Positions 8,291 to 17,175 are shown, counted from the stretch's first letter. The stretch is 48,561 bases of DNA from Massilia frigida (GCF_011682175.1 NZ_WHJG01000048.1:1-48561), one strand, 5' to 3'. Made by a program: numbers and translations. Notes: generated by a model not told the origin, from the sequence alone.

Positions 8291-8482
8291 ATGAAAACCA
8301 CCAAATCCGATCCCCAGCCAGCGTCGCGCATCGAACGCGAAATCGAGCGCGAGCGCGAGCAGCGCCACAAGAACGATGACGAGCGCTCCGGCACCAGCCC
8401 GGCCTCCGATTTCCGCATCAAGGATGCGCGCGAAAGCAGCGATTCCGGCATTCTGCACCGTTCACGCTCGCGTTACGCCTGA
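8291..8482 (+). CDS. Small charged hypothetical protein (63 aa)
   Basis: The ATG at 8291 has GGAG eight bases upstream. The product is highly charged and probably helical or disordered (an IEREIEREREQRHKNDDER stretch at about residues 14-32), with no membrane segment or cysteine. It precedes the three AIM24 genes on the same strand by 135 bases. I recognise no family. Composition is compatible with a real gene but not proof of one. Confidence 0.45.
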   Translation: MKTTKSDPQPASRIEREIEREREQRHKNDDERSGTSPASDFRIKDARESSDSGILHRSRSRYA

Positions 8483-8617
8483 GCCAGCGCGGCAGCGACG
8501 CCCAGCCCGCGGCGTCGCGGATGCATTGCTGTCTTGACACGCTTGACTGACACAACCAGAATGGGACGTTCTGGTTGCCGGCGGCCGCGCCGCGACCGCT
8601 TTTGTCAGGAGCAAGCC

Positions 8618-9235
8618 GTGACCCGTTTCCGCAATAATTCCGATCGCCTGCTGGAAGTGACCCTTCAAAACGAGAAGGTGCTTGCCATCGCCGGTTCCAT
8701 GGTCGCCTATACGGGCACCATCAAATTCGAAAAATCCATCCTCGGTGGCGAGGGCATCTTCGGCGCCCTCAAGCGCAAGGTGACCAACGAGGGCATGCAG
8801 CTGATGCAAACCTCGGGCACCGGCACCGTGTTTTTCGCCCAGGATGCGGCCGAAATCACCGTGATCGCGCTGGCCGGCGAAAAGATGACCATCGAGAGCA
8901 GCAGCCTGCTGGCCTACGATACCTCGCTCAAGACCGGCACCAGCTTCGCCGGCCTGCGCGGGGCAGCCTCGGGCCAGGGCCTGTTCAGCACCACGGTCGA
9001 GGGGCAGGGCAACATCGCGGTCATCTCGCGCGGCAACCTGATCATGCTGGAAGTGACGCCCGCCAATCCGCTGCGCGTCGATCCGGACGCCTTCGTCGGC
9101 TTCAAGGGCAATATCACCCAGGAATTCGTGTTCGACGTGAACTGGCGCACCATGGTCGGCCAGTCCTCGGGCGAGTCCTACCAGCACAAGTTCACTGGCC
9201 AGGGCGTGGTCTTCATCCAGCCTGCGGAACGCTGA
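8618..9235 (+). CDS. AIM24 family protein, copy 1
   Basis: A 205-residue protein starting at GTG (VTRFRNNSDRLLEV) with AGGAG six bases upstream. An open frame from 8534 adds an arginine-rich segment unlike the family. It has the AIM24 pattern of beta-strand repeats: KVLAIAGSMVAYTGTIKFEKSIL, GTVFFAQDAAEITVIAL, a GAASGQGLFSTTVEGQGNIAVIS block and the closing SGESYQHKFTGQGVVFIQPAER. No signal peptide or membrane helix is seen. Yeast Aim24 helps mitochondrial inner-membrane organisation; the bacterial role is not established. It is the first of three related genes in a row and clearly parallels copy 2 in its last third. Confidence 0.87.
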   Translation: MTRFRNNSDRLLEVTLQNEKVLAIAGSMVAYTGTIKFEKSILGGEGIFGALKRKVTNEGMQLMQTSGTGTVFFAQDAAEITVIALAGEKMTIESSSLLAYDTSLKTGTSFAGLRGAASGQGLFSTTVEGQGNIAVISRGNLIMLEVTPANPLRVDPDAFVGFKGNITQEFVFDVNWRTMVGQSSGESYQHKFTGQGVVFIQPAER

Positions 9236-9285
9236 CAGGGCGGCGCGCACGCGCTCATGAACAATCGAATTATCTGGAGAATGCC

Positions 9286-9927
9286 ATGCCGGCGTATCAG
9301 CAAATCAATGAAAAAATGATTGAGGTCAAACTCAATAATGAAGAAGTCTTCGCCAAGAAGGGTGCGATGATTTCGTACCAGGGCGAAGTCGCGTTCAGCC
9401 GTTCCTTCCTGGCGGGGCAGGGCGTGCAATCCCTGGCGATGCGCGCCGCCACCAACGAGGGCTATTCCCTGATGATGGCCAAGGGCAGCGGCTCGGTCTA
9501 CTACGCCTACGATGGCTTGTTCGTCACCATCATCCCGGTGCGCGGCGAAACGCTGTACGTGGAAAGCGACAATGTGCTGGCTTTCGACGCGCGCCTGACC
9601 GCCGGCACCATGTTCCTCGGTAACCAGGGCGGCATCCAGGGCATCGCGCGCGGCGCCGTGTCGGGCCAGGGTTTGTTTACCAGCACTTTCCAGGGCTCGG
9701 GCGAGGTGGCGATCCTGTCGGACGGCAACGCCATCGGCTTGCCGGTCACGCCCGATGTGCCGGTCTGCGTCGACCCGCAAGCCTATATCGGTCACACCGG
9801 GCAGTTGAGTTCCGCCATCATCACCGACCTGAACTGGAAGACGTTTGTCGGCCAGGCCTCGGGCGAGTCGTATCAAGTCAAATTCACCGGCCAGGGCACG
9901 GTCTACATCCAAGCGAGCGAGAGGTAA
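9286..9927 (+). CDS. AIM24 family protein, copy 2
   Basis: A 213-residue protein (MPAYQQINEKMIEVKLNNEEV) following copy 1 by 50 bases, with TGGAG before the ATG. The strand pattern and motifs repeat those of copy 1: EEVFAKKGAMISYQGEVAFSRSFL, GSVYYAYDGLFVTIIPV, RGAVSGQGLFTSTFQGSGEVAILSDGN and ASGESYQVKFTGQGTVYIQASER. Copies 1 and 2 are the closest pair, suggesting local duplication. No export signal is seen. Copy 3 starts four bases after its end, so translation is probably coupled. Confidence 0.87.
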   Translation: MPAYQQINEKMIEVKLNNEEVFAKKGAMISYQGEVAFSRSFLAGQGVQSLAMRAATNEGYSLMMAKGSGSVYYAYDGLFVTIIPVRGETLYVESDNVLAFDARLTAGTMFLGNQGGIQGIARGAVSGQGLFTSTFQGSGEVAILSDGNAIGLPVTPDVPVCVDPQAYIGHTGQLSSAIITDLNWKTFVGQASGESYQVKFTGQGTVYIQASER

Positions 9928-9930
9928 ATC

Positions 9931-10668
9931 ATGACAATCTACAATCCAGCGAACTTGCCCAAGAACGATAACCTGAACCGGTTTGCCTTCGTGGTCGACG
10001 TGACCGACCAGATTTTCATCCGCAAGGGCAAGATGATCGCCTTTTACGGCAACCTGAGCTTCGAGGCCATGGGCAGCAGCGTCATCGACATGCTGGCGCG
10101 CCACGCCTTCAACGCGCCGAAATACATCCACAACTTCGTGGTGGCGCAGGGCCAGGGCCAGCTGATCTTGGGCGACAACGGCAACGACCTGGCTTGCTAT
10201 GACCTGGATGCGGCCAACATGACGATCCGCGCCAAGAATCTGCTGGGCTTTTCCAAGAACGTGATTTGCCAGGAATCGACCCTGCCGGGTTACCTGACCC
10301 TGCTCGGGACCGGCAAGGTGATCGCGTCCTCGAATGGGCCGGTGCACTTCATGGAACTGCCGTGCCGGGTCGATGAGCAGGCCGTGCTGGGCTGGGCCGA
10401 TTGCCCGAGTCCGTCGTACCGCTACGATTACGAGCACGTCAAGGGGTTCATCTCGACCGTGGGGGCCATGACCGGCTTTACACTGTCGGGCGAGGAAAAG
10501 CAGGTCGACTTTACCGGCAATGGCACCGTGCTGGTGCAGTCGTCCGAGCTGGAACTGAACGGCAGTTCGACCTTGTCGCATTTGCTGGCGCAGTTGCCGA
10601 TGCTGGGCAAGGAAGAATTGAGCCAGCTGGGCATGTCGATACAGCAGCATAGCCAGCAACGGCGCTAA
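9931..10668 (+). CDS. AIM24 family protein, copy 3 (divergent)
   Basis: A 245-residue protein beginning three bases after the copy 2 stop codon, with GAGAGG just upstream. It keeps the family's beta-strand rhythm (DQIFIRKGKMIAFYGNLSFEAM, FVVAQGQGQLILGDNGND, LPGYLTLLGTGKVIASSNGPVH) and the closing KQVDFTGNGTVLVQSSE. It diverges from the first two and adds a C-terminal helix-forming tail (about 25-30 residues, LSHLLAQLPMLGKEELSQLG). The tail may mediate assembly of the three proteins; that is inference. The gene ends at a GC-rich hairpin facing the convergent transporter gene. Confidence 0.82.
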   Translation: MTIYNPANLPKNDNLNRFAFVVDVTDQIFIRKGKMIAFYGNLSFEAMGSSVIDMLARHAFNAPKYIHNFVVAQGQGQLILGDNGNDLACYDLDAANMTIRAKNLLGFSKNVICQESTLPGYLTLLGTGKVIASSNGPVHFMELPCRVDEQAVLGWADCPSPSYRYDYEHVKGFISTVGAMTGFTLSGEEKQVDFTGNGTVLVQSSELELNGSSTLSHLLAQLPMLGKEELSQLGMSIQQHSQQRR

Positions 10669-10674
10669 GGCTGC

Positions 10675-10699
10675 CGGCGGCGCTAGCCGTGCGCCGCCG
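10675..10699. terminator. GC-rich convergent hairpin
   Basis: A 9-bp stem (CGGCGGCGC / GCGCCGCCG) with a 7-base loop spans the stop codon of the leftward transporter gene and lies seven bases after the AIM24 copy 3 stop. There is no T-run. It is a likely 3'-end structure for both convergent transcripts. Confidence 0.5.
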
Positions 10700-11543
10700 T
10701 CTGCTCGGCCACAGGCTGCACGGCGTGCATGCGCACTGCCCACACCACGCCTGCAATCAGCAGCACAATCGCCGCCATTTCCAGCATCCTCGGAAACTGG
10801 CGGTGGTAGACAAAGCCATACAGCAGCGCGAACAGGGTCTCGAACAAGATCAGTTGCCCCGACAGGGTGACCGGCACGCGCCGGCTGGCGATATTCCACA
10901 GATGGTTGCCGATGACCGATGCGCCCAGGGCGAGCAGGGCGTTGGTGATCCAGAATGCCGTCCAGTTGCGTCCGCTTGCCATGCCTGCGGCGCCGGTGAC
11001 CTCGCCATGCCAGATGGCGAAGTCGAGTGCGTACCAGCTCCAGCACAGCAGGGCACCGAAGGCGCACAGCACGCCCAGCAGGGTCGCGCCGGGCGACGCC
11101 CCGCTGGCGCGCGCGTGCAGGAACACGTCGACATTAATACAGGCGATGCCGGCACCCACCACCAGCAGCGGCAGCGCCAGTTGAGACAGGGGAATCGCGC
11201 CGTGATCCTTGCGCCCGAGCAGGGTGACGGTAATCGGCAGCAGGCCGATGATGAGCGAGGTCGGCGCCACGCCCGCCAGCTTGACACCCAACGCCAGCAG
11301 CATGTAATAGACGATGTTGCCGGCCAGCGCGTGGCGCACCAGCGCGCCGCAATCGCTGCGGTCGAGCCGTTTCATGAGGCCGCGCAGGCGCGGCAGCATT
11401 AGCCCGGTGGCGATGGCGCCGTAGGCGATGTAGCGCCCCACGGCCAGTTCGACCGGCGAAAACGCCGCCAGCAATTCCGGCACGATGAACACCATGCCCC
11501 ACATCGCGCCGGCCAGCAGGCCGCACAGTACGCCATTCCACAT
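10683..11543 (-). CDS. EamA/DMT-family transporter
   Basis: A 286-residue membrane protein. I choose the ATG at 11543 (MWNGVLCGLLAGAMWGMVFI); a TTG seven codons further up is possible, but GGGAAT precedes this ATG at a fitting distance. About ten hydrophobic segments are arranged as two halves, as in drug/metabolite transporters: helix 1 with the typical GAMWG, the second half opening near GVLCAFGALLCWSWYALDF, and the end helix MLEMAAIVLLIAGVVWAV. The substrate cannot be deduced. It is convergent with the AIM24 genes, and the starts of its nearest upstream neighbours run in the other direction. Confidence 0.85.
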   Translation of the reverse strand: MWNGVLCGLLAGAMWGMVFIVPELLAAFSPVELAVGRYIAYGAIATGLMLPRLRGLMKRLDRSDCGALVRHALAGNIVYYMLLALGVKLAGVAPTSLIIGLLPITVTLLGRKDHGAIPLSQLALPLLVVGAGIACINVDVFLHARASGASPGATLLGVLCAFGALLCWSWYALDFAIWHGEVTGAAGMASGRNWTAFWITNALLALGASVIGNHLWNIASRRVPVTLSGQLILFETLFALLYGFVYHRQFPRMLEMAAIVLLIAGVVWAVRMHAVQPVAEQTAAHG

Positions 11544-11762
11544 CGATATATTCCCGCTACGCAATTACACCAAAGTCCGTCAGTGTCGCACGAAGCGACC
11601 AGCGCTGCATGCGGACCAAGGAGCTCTGGCCACACCTCCCATTACTTGCCATTGGAGTAACAAGCGCTATACACTGCCCTTTACCGGTGTGTGCTTTCGA
11701 GCAGACACGGGCCTGGATGAAGGATAGCGAGCTTATCGTTATGTGAGTAGATTGGAGAAATT

Positions 11763-12041
11763 GTGGGAATGATCGAGCGGTGCAGTTATTGCAGAGTCGT
11801 GAGAGGTATTGCGTTCTGGGGAGCTTTTCCTGAAGCGAAATGGAAGCGTCCCGCTCTACTTATCGTCTCCCTCGTGATAGGAGGTGGTACAGTTATTTTA
11901 AACTGGGTGCTATTTGAAAAAGCAGCATATATTTCCTTTTTCCTGCTCTCACTGCCGTTGGGGGCTCTTGGATTCATGGGGGTGTTGGTCGCTCTCAAGG
12001 GCTGCGATGCTTGTGTCGCCCGTCTATTTGGAAGTCCCTAA
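11763..12041 (+). CDS. Small predicted membrane protein with CxxC (92 aa)
   Basis: The frame can start at GTG 11763 or at ATG 11769; GGAG lies five to eleven bases upstream, so either is possible. The protein has a CSYC pair near the start and a second CDAC pair near the end. Between them are two transmembrane helices (about 29-50, LLIVSLVIGGGTVILNWVLF, and about 56-80, ISFFLLSLPLGALGFMGVLVAL). Both CxxC pairs would then lie on the same side of the membrane and could bind a metal or form disulfides. Base composition is more AT-rich than its neighbours. I recognise no family. Confidence 0.5.
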   Translation: MGMIERCSYCRVVRGIAFWGAFPEAKWKRPALLIVSLVIGGGTVILNWVLFEKAAYISFFLLSLPLGALGFMGVLVALKGCDACVARLFGSP

Positions 12042-12082
12042 TCTCAATGGACGGTAAATAAAAGGTTTTGACAACCAGCGCG

Positions 12083-13162
12083 CTAAGGCGGACACCTTCT
12101 GCCGTTTTCGCCAAATACATGGATACGCGCCAGCGGCGCACCCAACGCCACGTGCTGGCCCACCTCCCAGGCGGTGTCCGGATCGGCCCGCACCACCACC
12201 TGTTCTGAGCTGCCGCCCACGCTGGCATACAGATACGTCCCTTCGCCCAGCCGTTCGACCGCGAACACGGTCGCCCGGATGCCGTCCACCGCATCGGTCA
12301 CGATGTGCTCGGGCCGCATTCCCAACGTGACGTGCGCGCCGGGCGCCATTTGCGCACCCACGCACACCATCAACTGGGCGCCGCCGGCCAGCGCCACCAC
12401 CGCCTGGCCCGCGTTCCACTGGCGGATTTCACCGCGCAGGAAATTCATCGGCGGGGCGCCAAGAAATCCGGCCACGAACAGGTTGTCGGGCCGGTGATAC
12501 AGCTCCAGCGGCGCGCCCACCTGCTCGATGCGGCCGGCGCGCAGTACCACGATGCGGTCGGCCAGAGTCATCGCCTCGACCTGGTCGTGCGTCACATAGA
12601 TCATGGTGGTGGCCAGGGTGCGGTGCAGCCTGGCCAGTTCGATGCGCATCTGCACCCGCAGCGACGCGTCCAGGTTCGACAGCGGTTCGTCGAACAGGAA
12701 CACGGCCGGCTGGCGCACGATGGCGCGTCCGATCGCCACGCGCTGGCGCTGGCCGCCTGACAGTTCCTTGGGCCGGCGCTGCAGCAGCGCCTCGATCTGC
12801 AGGGTGTGCGCGGCCTTGCGCACGGCTTCGTCGATCTGCGTCTTGCGCTTGCCCGCCAGTTTCAGCGCGAACGCCATGTTCTCGTACACAGTCATGTGCG
12901 GATACAGCGCGTAACTCTGGAACACCATGGCCAGCCCGCGCTGCGCCGGCGGCACGTCGTTCATGCGCACGCCGTCGATCAGGACGTCGCCGCCGTCGAT
13001 GTCTTCCAGCCCGCAGATCGCGCGCAGCAGGGTCGACTTGCCGCAGCCGGACGGGCCGACAAAGACCACGAACTCGCCATCGGCGATATCGAGGTCGATT
13101 CCATGCAGGACCGCCTGCGCTCCGTACGACTTGCGGATGCCTGTCAGTTGAACTTGTGCCAT
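12083..13162 (-). CDS. Carbohydrate ABC transporter ATPase (MalK/UgpC type)
   Basis: A 359-residue ATPase with Walker A GPSGCGKST (about residue 36), Q-loop in MVFQSYALYPHM, signature LSGGQRQRVAIGRA, Walker B VFLFDEPLSNLD and H-loop VTHDQ. A C-terminal regulatory TOBE-type region (about 240-359) is typical of MalK/UgpC sugar importer subunits. Its ATG follows the GH94 stop codon by one base (TGAGATG), so the two are co-translated. The permeases and binding protein that need it are in the divergent arm at 22533-25512. It therefore probably powers that importer, although such ATPases can serve several transporters. Confidence 0.92.
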   Translation of the reverse strand: MAQVQLTGIRKSYGAQAVLHGIDLDIADGEFVVFVGPSGCGKSTLLRAICGLEDIDGGDVLIDGVRMNDVPPAQRGLAMVFQSYALYPHMTVYENMAFALKLAGKRKTQIDEAVRKAAHTLQIEALLQRRPKELSGGQRQRVAIGRAIVRQPAVFLFDEPLSNLDASLRVQMRIELARLHRTLATTMIYVTHDQVEAMTLADRIVVLRAGRIEQVGAPLELYHRPDNLFVAGFLGAPPMNFLRGEIRQWNAGQAVVALAGGAQLMVCVGAQMAPGAHVTLGMRPEHIVTDAVDGIRATVFAVERLGEGTYLYASVGGSSEQVVVRADPDTAWEVGQHVALGAPLARIHVFGENGRRCPP

Positions 13163-13163
13163 C

Positions 13164-16100
13164 TCAGGCCGCGCGCAGTACGATGACCACGCGGTGCGCG
13201 GCGCCGTCGGCCTTCATCGGGATCATGGCCGCGCCGCCTTCGATTGGCGCTTCCTGGCCGTCGAGCGAGGCGGCCACCACCAGCGTGCCATCGCCGATGG
13301 CGTCGTTGATCACTTCGATGTGGTAGCTGGTCGCGCCGTCCGGCAGGCGGTAGCGGATGCTGAAACCCGGCCACGCCGCCGGCACCACCGGCTTGATGCG
13401 GATTGCCGCGCCACCCACCAAGGTAAAACCGAGCACCGATTCAAGCGCGACCCGGTAGGCCCAGCCGGCCGAACCCGTGTACCAGGTCCAGCCGCCGCGC
13501 CCCACGTGCGGTTCGGCGCCGTAGATGTCGGCCGCGATCACGTACGGTTCGACCTGATAGCGCGCCACCGCTTCCGGCGTAAGCGTGTGGCTGACGGGAC
13601 TGAGCATTTCGAGCAGCTGCGCGGCGCGCTCGTTGCGGCCCGCTTCGGCCATCGCGCGCACCGCCCAGCAGGCGGCGTGCGTGTACTGGCCGCCGTTTTC
13701 GCGCACACCGGCCACGTAGCCCTTGATGTAGCCGGGGTCCTGCACGGTGTCGACAAAAGGAGGGGTCAGCAGGCGGATCAGGCCATCGTGATCCGACACC
13801 AGCCGCTCTTCCATCGCGTCGAGCGCCATGTGCGCGCGCTCTTCCGGCGCGGCGCCGGAGATCACCGCCCAGGCCTGCGCCAGCGCGTCGATCTGGCATT
13901 CGTCGCTCTGGCTCGAGCCCATTACCGCGCCATTGTCGTAAAAGGCGCGCCGGTACCATTGGCCATCCCAGCCTTCGCCGTTGAGCGCGACGGACAGGTG
14001 GTCGCGGTAGGCACTGTAGGCGGCGATGCGTGCACTATCGCCGCGCTTTTCGCACGCAGGCAGGAAGTCGCCGATGATGCGGAACAGGAAAAAGCCCATC
14101 CACACGCTCTCGCCGCGGCCTTCGCGCCCGACCCGGCTCATGCCGTCGTTCCAGTCGCCGGTGCCCATCAGCGGCAGGCCGTGCGCGCCCTTGGTGAGCG
14201 AGCGGTCCAGCGCGCGGCAGCAATGCTCGTACACGTCGGCGCTGGTGCCGGCCGGCTGCGGCTCCAGGAATACTTCATCTTCGCCGTCTTCCAATTGCGG
14301 CGCGCTGAGGAAGCCCGCGACTTCATCGAGCACGCTCCAGTCGCCGGTGGAATTGAGATAGAAGGCGGTGATGTAGGGTAGCCACAGCAGGTCGTCCGAA
14401 AAGCGCGTGCGCATGCCTTTTTCCAGCGGGGCGGGATGCCACCAGTGCAGCACGTCGCCTTCCACGAACTGGTGCGCGGCGTGCAGGCAGATCTGCTTGC
14501 GCGTCATTTCGGGCAGGGTGTAGATCAGGGCACTGGCGTCCTGCAACTGGTCGCGAAATCCGTACGCGCCGCCCGACTGGTAAAAGGCCGTGCGGCCCCA
14601 GATGCGGCAGCTCAGGTTCTGGTAGGCCAGCCAGCCGTTGACCATCAGGTCGATGGCCGGCACCGGGGTGTCGATCTTGATGGCGCCCACGGTGTCGTGC
14701 CAGAACTGGCGCACCTCAAGCAGCGCCTGGTCGACCGCCGCGCCGCTGCGATAGCGCCGCACCAGGGCCTGCGCATCCTCGCTGGAGGTGGTTTCGCCCA
14801 GCAGCACGGCAAATTCGACCTGCTCGCCAGCGGCGATGGTCAGGCGTGCCTGGAACGCGGCGCATGGATCGAGACCGGGGCCGGTGCGCCCGTCCAGGCG
14901 CGCCTCGCCCAGCGCGGCCGGACGGGCGGTGGTGCCCTGCGGGCCGATGAAGGAGGCGCGATCGCCGCTGTGAAAGCTGGCGCTGGCCGGCGGCGCTACC
15001 AGGGCGGCGAAGGTCACGCCGTCCGCGAACGGGCCGGCCATGCGGCTGGTGGCCAGCAGCACGCCGGCGTCCCAGGTGGTGCACACGTGGCGCGCGCTGT
15101 CAGCGCTTGAACCGAGCACCAGCTGCTGGAACGAGAACAGCGAGATGGTGCGGCTGCGCGTATCGGTATTGCGCACGCGGATACGCACGATCTTGAGCGG
15201 GTCGTGGCGCGGCACGAATACCGTGCACTCCTGCTCGAAGCCGTAGCTGGCATGGCGGAAGGTGGTGTAGCCGAAGCCGTGCACCGCTTCGTAGCCGGCG
15301 GCGGCCGGTGCCGGGCCGGGCATGGGCGACCACCAGCTGCCGTCGTCCTCGTCGCGCAGGTACAGCGCTTCGCCGTGCGGGTCGCGCACCGGATCGTTGA
15401 ACCAGGGGGTGAGCCGGTGTTCGCGGCTGTTGCGGCTCCAAGTGGTGCCGGCGCCAGTTTCGCTCACCAGTACGCCCACCTGCTCGTTGGCGATCACATT
15501 GGTCCAGGGCAGGGGCGGGCGCGACAGGCCCGTGGCACCATCCCAGGCGAGCCGGATCACGTATTCCTTGCCATCGGCGGAAAAGCCGCCGTCGCCGTTG
15601 AAGAACCGCAGCGGCGCGGGTTCGGCGTCGTCCTGCACGTGCTTGCGCTGCGGTGGACGGGGCGGGCGCAAGATGCTGGCGCGCGGCGCGAACTCCGGCA
15701 GTTCGCCCTTGACCACCATGCGTGCCTGCGCGGCGATGCGATCCAGGTCGGCGCTGAGCACATGCATCGGGTCGAGCAGGGTCACCGGGCCTTGCAGGCC
15801 GGGCCAGTCGGCGGTGGCGCCGACCAGCACCAGGTGCAGTGGCAGTGCCAGCGCATCCCAGTAGCGCGCGGCGTCCAGCAAGGCTTGCGCGTGCGGGTCG
15901 CGCGCACCGATCGCGTGCACCACGCACAGCACGCGGTCCTTGGGTAAACCCAGGTCGTCGGGGATGGTGCCGCTCGATACGCGCGCGTCTCCCGGGGCGC
16001 GCAGGGCGCTCTCGCCATACAAGATCGCGGCGGCCAGCGCTTCGGCGTACGCGGCTTGCTCGGTGTCCAGCGCCAGTACGGTCAGGAGGGCGGCGCGGCG

Positions 16101-16943
16101 TTCGCCCGCCGTACGCGCCGCCAGTTGCGGCGACGGCGCGCTGGCCAGCAGCGCCAGTGCGGCATCGCGCTCGCCCGCCGCGCCCAGCGTGAACGCGATG
16201 ACGGCATTCGCGTCCGGTTCCAGCGTGACGTTGCGGCGCAGGCTGAAGGACGGATCGAGCACGTTGCCGGCGGTGCCCGATAGCGGTGCGCTTGCCGCCA
16301 GGGCGGCCGGTGCCCCCAGGCTGCGGCCACGCCCGATGAAGCGTTTGCGGTCGGTTTCGACGCCGGCGTCTTCACCGCCGCTGGCCGCGTGCACCAGCCA
16401 GATGCATTCTTCGCCGGCGTCGCGCGGGCGGCGCCGCGCCAGCACAGCGCCAGCGGCGGGAACCGATTCGGTCTGCACGAACAGCTTGGAAAAAGCCGGA
16501 TGCGCGGCTTCCGCGTCGCGCTTGTTGAGGACCACTTCCAGGTAGCTGGTGACCTCGATGCGGCGCGCCCGCGTGCTGGTATTGAGCAGGGTCAGGGTGC
16601 GCAGCTCGACGTCGGTTTCCGGCGCGACCACGATGTCGAGCCGCGCTTCGATGCCGAGGTGGCGGCAGGTCAGCCACGCGCCGCCATCGTCGCCGCCGAA
16701 GCCATAGCGGGCGCCGGCGACGGCACAGGGCTGGGCGCCGACCGACCAGAACTCGCCGCTGTCGAGGTCACGCAGGTAGATAAAGTAGCCGTCGCCATCT
16801 TCCACCGGGTCGCCCTGCCAGCGCGTCAGCGCATGCGCGCCGAGGTCCGTCGCGCCACTGCCGGCAGCCGTGACGAGCACCCGCAGGTGACCGTTGGAGA
16901 GAAAGCGGGCGCCGGCGGCTGGGCTGAACGGAATCGGAGTCAT
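13164..16943 (-). CDS. GH94-family glycoside phosphorylase, probably acting on beta-1,2-oligoglucan
   Basis: A 1,259-residue protein without signal peptide, hence cytosolic. It has two beta-sandwich regions of the family-36/94 type (about 1-330 and about 440-780) and a catalytic (alpha/alpha)6 domain (about 790-1190) containing YGFRDQLQDA, HWWHP, RFSDDLLWLPY and TGDWNDGMSRVG near residue 930. In GH94 enzymes the first Asp of the GDWNDG motif is the general acid. The length and double sandwich resemble beta-1,2-oligoglucan phosphorylases and the C-terminal half of cyclic beta-1,2-glucan synthases more than the ~800-residue cellobiose phosphorylases. The expected product is glucose 1-phosphate. 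It is the first gene of the leftward arm and sits behind a LacI-type operator; no clear Shine-Dalgarno precedes 16943. Specificity is inferred from the neighbouring GH144. Confidence 0.85.
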   Translation of the reverse strand: MTPIPFSPAAGARFLSNGHLRVLVTAAGSGATDLGAHALTRWQGDPVEDGDGYFIYLRDLDSGEFWSVGAQPCAVAGARYGFGGDDGGAWLTCRHLGIEARLDIVVAPETDVELRTLTLLNTSTRARRIEVTSYLEVVLNKRDAEAAHPAFSKLFVQTESVPAAGAVLARRRPRDAGEECIWLVHAASGGEDAGVETDRKRFIGRGRSLGAPAALAASAPLSGTAGNVLDPSFSLRRNVTLEPDANAVIAFTLGAAGERDAALALLASAPSPQLAARTAGERRAALLTVLALDTEQAAYAEALAAAILYGESALRAPGDARVSSGTIPDDLGLPKDRVLCVVHAIGARDPHAQALLDAARYWDALALPLHLVLVGATADWPGLQGPVTLLDPMHVLSADLDRIAAQARMVVKGELPEFAPRASILRPPRPPQRKHVQDDAEPAPLRFFNGDGGFSADGKEYVIRLAWDGATGLSRPPLPWTNVIANEQVGVLVSETGAGTTWSRNSREHRLTPWFNDPVRDPHGEALYLRDEDDGSWWSPMPGPAPAAAGYEAVHGFGYTTFRHASYGFEQECTVFVPRHDPLKIVRIRVRNTDTRSRTISLFSFQQLVLGSSADSARHVCTTWDAGVLLATSRMAGPFADGVTFAALVAPPASASFHSGDRASFIGPQGTTARPAALGEARLDGRTGPGLDPCAAFQARLTIAAGEQVEFAVLLGETTSSEDAQALVRRYRSGAAVDQALLEVRQFWHDTVGAIKIDTPVPAIDLMVNGWLAYQNLSCRIWGRTAFYQSGGAYGFRDQLQDASALIYTLPEMTRKQICLHAAHQFVEGDVLHWWHPAPLEKGMRTRFSDDLLWLPYITAFYLNSTGDWSVLDEVAGFLSAPQLEDGEDEVFLEPQPAGTSADVYEHCCRALDRSLTKGAHGLPLMGTGDWNDGMSRVGREGRGESVWMGFFLFRIIGDFLPACEKRGDSARIAAYSAYRDHLSVALNGEGWDGQWYRRAFYDNGAVMGSSQSDECQIDALAQAWAVISGAAPEERAHMALDAMEERLVSDHDGLIRLLTPPFVDTVQDPGYIKGYVAGVRENGGQYTHAACWAVRAMAEAGRNERAAQLLEMLSPVSHTLTPEAVARYQVEPYVIAADIYGAEPHVGRGGWTWYTGSAGWAYRVALESVLGFTLVGGAAIRIKPVVPAAWPGFSIRYRLPDGATSYHIEVINDAIGDGTLVVAASLDGQEAPIEGGAAMIPMKADGAAHRVVIVLRAA

Positions 16944-16980
16944 GGGCAGGAAACGTGGTTTTCATTTGGGGATGAAGCAA

Positions 16981-16994
16981 TGTAAGCGGTTACA
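16981..16994. promoter_or_regulatory. LacI-type operator, proximal to GH94
   Basis: TGTAAGCGGTTACA has perfect 5-base arms (TGTAA / TTACA) around a central CG, the form bound by LacI-family regulators. It lies 37 bases upstream of the GH94 start codon, where binding would block the leftward promoter. Confidence 0.8.
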
Positions 16995-17123
16995 TCGTGG
17001 TAAATTTTACATGACATCCTTGTTAAAACTATGAAATTTCGACCATCCGGCGTGTTATTTTCGATGAAAAATTTACAAAAAAACCACGGTGTGTTGCACC
17101 CGATTGGGTTACATTAGGAAAAA

Positions 17124-17137
17124 TGTAATCGGTTACC
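17124..17137. promoter_or_regulatory. LacI-type operator, proximal to lacI
   Basis: TGTAATCGGTTACC matches the other operator in 12 of 14 positions and keeps the AAnCGGTTAC core. It ends 38 bases before the regulator's ATG, so the regulator probably represses its own operon. A partly symmetrical TTACATT / AATGTAA pair overlaps it (17109-17128). Confidence 0.75.
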
Positions 17138-17175
17138 CGACTTCTATGCAGGGGGAATGACAAGGTGGCGTTTTC

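Noticed and set aside
16768-16980. Alternative upstream start for the GH94 gene (MLHPQMKTTFPAHD)
   Set aside because: It is in a different frame from the GH94 domains and overlaps the operator-side region; its continuation is an Arg-rich shadow.
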